Position numbers and translations under genes: made by a program. 64,000 nucleotides of DNA, from the NCBI GenBank assembly GCA_024402655.1, contig JAKSTH010000001.1:1-64000 (forward strand), read 5' to 3'. Each line of letters starts with the position of its first letter. Within the stretch, counting starts at the first letter, position 1. The notes beneath the pieces are model-generated. The model saw only the letters and a program-made list of their open reading frames with translations, had not been told where the DNA came from and searched no databases. This document shows positions 62,199 through 64,000 of this stretch, in pieces. The stretch comes from Treponema sp. GTDB taxonomy: Bacteria; Spirochaetota; Spirochaetia; Treponematales; Treponemataceae.

Positions 62199-62220
62199 TT
62201 TATATTGCCTCTATTATATT
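62192..62220 (+). promoter_or_regulatory. Predicted leaderless promoter of rluA-like gene
   Basis: TTGTCA at 62192-62197 (5/6), a 17-base spacer and TATATT at 62215-62220 (5/6), then exactly seven bases to ATG 62228. This places the start of the message at the start codon and decides the start: the in-frame TTG at 62192 is the -35 box itself. Confidence 0.7.
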
Positions 62221-62227
62221 AAATCGG

Positions 62228-62872
62228 ATGGAACAAATACAAATATTATTCGAAAATGATGAAATACTTGTTGTGAATAAACCTGCCGGACTTGCTGTTC
62301 AAGGGGGCGAAAATATTTCTCATTCATTAGATAAAGATTTTTCACAGGCTCTTGGTTACAAAATATATCTTGTACATCGCTTAGATAAAGATACTGCAGG
62401 ATTAATGGTTGTTGCAAAAAGTTCAAAAGCTGCAGGAAAGTGGACAAATCTTATTGGTTCCAAAGTTGTAAAAAAAGAATATATTGCAGTTTGCGTAGGC
62501 TCTTTAAAACAAAAAAAAGGTGTAATTGATGAAAGTCTTTTGCAGCATGGAGAAGCCCGTAACGCGGTAACTCACTATAAAGTTGAAGAAGAGCGGCAGA
62601 TTGAACTTTCTACCGGGCCTGTAAATTTTTCAAAAGTACGGCTTGTATTGGAAACTGGAAGAATGCATCAGATTCGTATTCATCTTTCAAAACAAGGCTG
62701 TCCAATTGCTCAAGACGATCAGCATGGAAATTTTAAGGTAAATAAGCTTCTTAAAAAAGAACTTAAAATGAAAAAAATGCTTCTTGCTTCTGTAAAACTT
62801 ACAATTCCTTTAAATGGAAAAGATGTAAGTTTTGAAATTCCATTACCAGAACATTTTGCACCTTTTAATTAG
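62228..62872 (+). CDS. RluA-family pseudouridine synthase
   Basis: A 214-residue pseudouridine synthase of the RluA family. The catalytic Asp is D53 in HRLDKDTAGLMVVAK; the further family motif is RLVLETGRMHQIRIHLS. It has no S4 domain. The target, rRNA or tRNA, is not evident; short RluA members modify 23S rRNA or tRNA. ATG 62228 is chosen over TTG 62192, because the latter coincides with a -35 box. Confidence 0.9.
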   Translation: MEQIQILFENDEILVVNKPAGLAVQGGENISHSLDKDFSQALGYKIYLVHRLDKDTAGLMVVAKSSKAAGKWTNLIGSKVVKKEYIAVCVGSLKQKKGVIDESLLQHGEARNAVTHYKVEEERQIELSTGPVNFSKVRLVLETGRMHQIRIHLSKQGCPIAQDDQHGNFKVNKLLKKELKMKKMLLASVKLTIPLNGKDVSFEIPLPEHFAPFN

Positions 62873-62893
62873 TTTCTATATAAATAATCAATC

Positions 62894-62922
62894 TTGACCG
62901 TTTGAATAATAACAGTTAAAAT
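62894..62922 (+). promoter_or_regulatory. Predicted leaderless promoter of bactofilin
   Basis: TTGACC at 62894-62899 (5/6), a 17-base spacer and TAAAAT at 62917-62922, then seven bases to ATG 62930. The -10 overlaps the earlier in-frame ATG at 62921, which therefore is unlikely to be in the message. Confidence 0.65.
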
Positions 62923-62929
62923 GTATTCT

Positions 62930-63289
62930 ATGTATGATTTAAAAGATTCAGATTTTTTTGATATGGATGAAGATGCATTTGACACAGTAGTGGAAGATGA
63001 TATCTCTTTTACAGGTGATGTAAGAATCAAAAAAACATTTTTAATCCGTGGAAAAATTAAAGGTCACATTGACTCTGAAAGTGATCTTGTTGTAGATACT
63101 AATGCTGTTGTAGAAGCAGATATTACAGCAGAACGTGTACTTATTAAAGGTCGTGTAAAAGGTAATGTTAGAGGAAATAAATTAATCTTTGTTTCTTCAA
63201 CAGGAACTTTAATTGGTGATATTACAAGTCAGAAAATAGTACTTGAACCAGGTAGTGAATTTACTGGTAAATGTACAATGGTAAAATAA
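62930..63289 (+). CDS. Bactofilin
   Basis: A 119-residue bactofilin (polymer-forming beta-helical cytoskeletal protein). After an acidic N-terminal tail (DMDEDAFDTVVEDD), the core follows the short beta-helix rhythm: TGDVRIKKTFLIRGKIKGHI, then VVEADITAERVLIKGRVKGNV and TLIGDITSQKIVLEPG. Bactofilins recruit wall enzymes or scaffold cell shape and motility structures; spirochaete homologues are linked to helical morphology. I use ATG 62930 on promoter grounds; ATG 62921 would add only three residues. The TPR gene follows after two bases. Confidence 0.93.
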   Translation: MYDLKDSDFFDMDEDAFDTVVEDDISFTGDVRIKKTFLIRGKIKGHIDSESDLVVDTNAVVEADITAERVLIKGRVKGNVRGNKLIFVSSTGTLIGDITSQKIVLEPGSEFTGKCTMVK

Positions 63290-63291
63290 TT

Positions 63292-63915
63292 ATGAAAATT
63301 AAAAAGTATTTATTAGCCCTTATTTTATCTTCTATTTTTGTTTCAACATATGCTCAGACAAAAGATGCTTTGGTATTGTACCAGCATGGAAGATATCGTG
63401 AGTCAATTCAGGTTTGTGAAGAAGAATTACAGTCAAATCCTAATCGTATTGAATCTTATGTAGTAATGTGCTGGTCTTTGGTAGAAAATAAACAGTATGC
63501 CGAAGCAGAACAGAGAGCTAAAACAGGATTATCAATTAGTCCTTATGAATTGCGTTTGATTGAAATTTTAGCAGAAGCTCAGTATTACCAGGGAAAAAAT
63601 AATGCTGCTTTGGAACAGTTTGAATTATATGTTTCAAATGCAAAAGAAAATGCCGGTCGTTTTGGTAAAGCATATTATTTTATGGGTGAAATCTACATAA
63701 AACTTGCAAGATACCAGCACGCAGACATTTCTCTTTCTACTGCAGTAAAAGCTGAACCTATGATTGATAACTGGTGGGTTCGTCTTGGTTTTGCCAGAGA
63801 AATGGCTGGAAATTATGCAGAAGCAATTGCAGCTTATGATGAAGCTCTTCGTTTGAATGGTTCAAATGTAGATGCAACACAGGGTAAATCAAGAGTTTCT
63901 TCTCAGCTTAGATAA
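63292..63915 (+). CDS. Exported TPR-repeat protein
   Basis: A 207-residue exported protein (signal KYLLALILSSIFVSTYAQ) with about four to five TPR units (DALVLYQHGRYRESIQVCEE, AEAQYYQGKNNAALEQFELY, ARYQHADISLSTAVKAEP, AREMAGNYAEAIAAYDEALR). ATG 63292 is two bases after the bactofilin stop. An in-frame codon at 63271 lies inside the bactofilin gene and adds no signal feature. It is presumably a periplasmic partner or scaffold; the bactofilin pairing is suggestive. Confidence 0.8.
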   Translation: MKIKKYLLALILSSIFVSTYAQTKDALVLYQHGRYRESIQVCEEELQSNPNRIESYVVMCWSLVENKQYAEAEQRAKTGLSISPYELRLIEILAEAQYYQGKNNAALEQFELYVSNAKENAGRFGKAYYFMGEIYIKLARYQHADISLSTAVKAEPMIDNWWVRLGFAREMAGNYAEAIAAYDEALRLNGSNVDATQGKSRVSSQLR

Positions 63916-63927
63916 TAAAGAAATACA

Positions 63928-64000
63928 GTGAAAAATATACACATTGAAACATTGGGTTGCCGCTTGAATCAGATTGAAAGTGAAGCTGCAGCCCAATATT
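63928..64000 (+). CDS. MtaB-like tRNA methylthiotransferase, 5' fragment
   Basis: Only the first 24 codons are inside the window. From GTG 63928 the translation begins VKNIHIETLGCRLNQIESEA, the start of the MiaB/MtaB family: LGCRLN holds the first cysteine of the N-terminal UPF0004 4Fe-4S cluster. TLGCRLNQIESE favours MtaB (t6A37 methylthiotransferase) over MiaB (typically GCQMN). It lies 12 bases after the TPR gene. The rest lies beyond base 64000. Confidence 0.8.
   Translation, partial: MKNIHIETLGCRLNQIESEAAAQY

Overview
The window looks like chromosomal core sequence from a low-GC spirochaete of the genus Treponema, probably a host-associated (gut, rumen or oral) species. The grounds are gene content and order: uvrA next to an LptD-like gene, tamB-bamA-skp-mutS in a row (as I recall, both blocks match T. 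pallidum), a PUR-domain protein, bactofilin, an excisionase-type HTH fused to PTS EIIA, and many exported TPR proteins. Codon use is A/T-rich throughout. I see no rRNA, tRNA, CRISPR array, prophage or complete insertion sequence, and no gene-free stretch longer than about 130 bases.

Layout. Bases 1-1758 (-): a small exported barrel-like protein and a lipoprotein phosphoesterase, ending in a hairpin that also resembles an IS3-type end. 1806-13777 (+): uvrA, lptD-like, phoH, a 7TM-HD c-di-AMP phosphodiesterase candidate, ybeY, a CBS/CorC protein and a TPR protein. 14738-22431 (+): prfB with a programmed frameshift, a PEGA-like exported protein, ftsY, a lipoprotein and the lolC-lolD-lolE lipoprotein-release transporter. 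22561-27495 (+): clpC and a complete ABC importer. 27533-30828 (+): a phosphoribosyltransferase, a surface protein and rnhB. 30825-34882 (-): PUR-domain protein, cysteine desulfurase, aroB, an exported protein and tmk. 34967-44942 (+): tamB, bamA, skp, mutS. 45011-52974 (+): comF-like, cheW, a DegT-fold pseudoenzyme, nadK, recN, a conserved unknown, an HD-domain protein and a LysM/LytM protein. 52980-57123 (-): DnaQ-like exonuclease and two phosphohexomutases. 57203-64000: mnmA, a beta-propeller/LytM pair, ptsN-like, a transglutaminase-like protein, rluA, bactofilin, TPR protein and the start of an mtaB-like gene.

Much of the window serves the cell envelope: LptD-like, TamB, BamA, Skp, LolCDE, FtsY, two LytM-type proteins without catalytic histidines, bactofilin and several exported or TPR proteins. 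The rest is RNA and translation quality control (YbeY, PhoH, RF2, MnmA, RluA, MtaB) and DNA repair (UvrA, MutS, RecN, RnhB).

The most notable signals are: (1) about ten transcription units whose -10 element lies 6-7 bases before the start codon, so their mRNAs should be leaderless; (2) the CTT-TGA-C frameshift in prfB; (3) a group of enzyme-fold proteins lacking key residues (DegT-fold Lys to Arg, Tmk P-loop Lys to Thr, two LytM domains without histidines, MnmA without the second catalytic Cys); (4) convergent genes that share stop codons.
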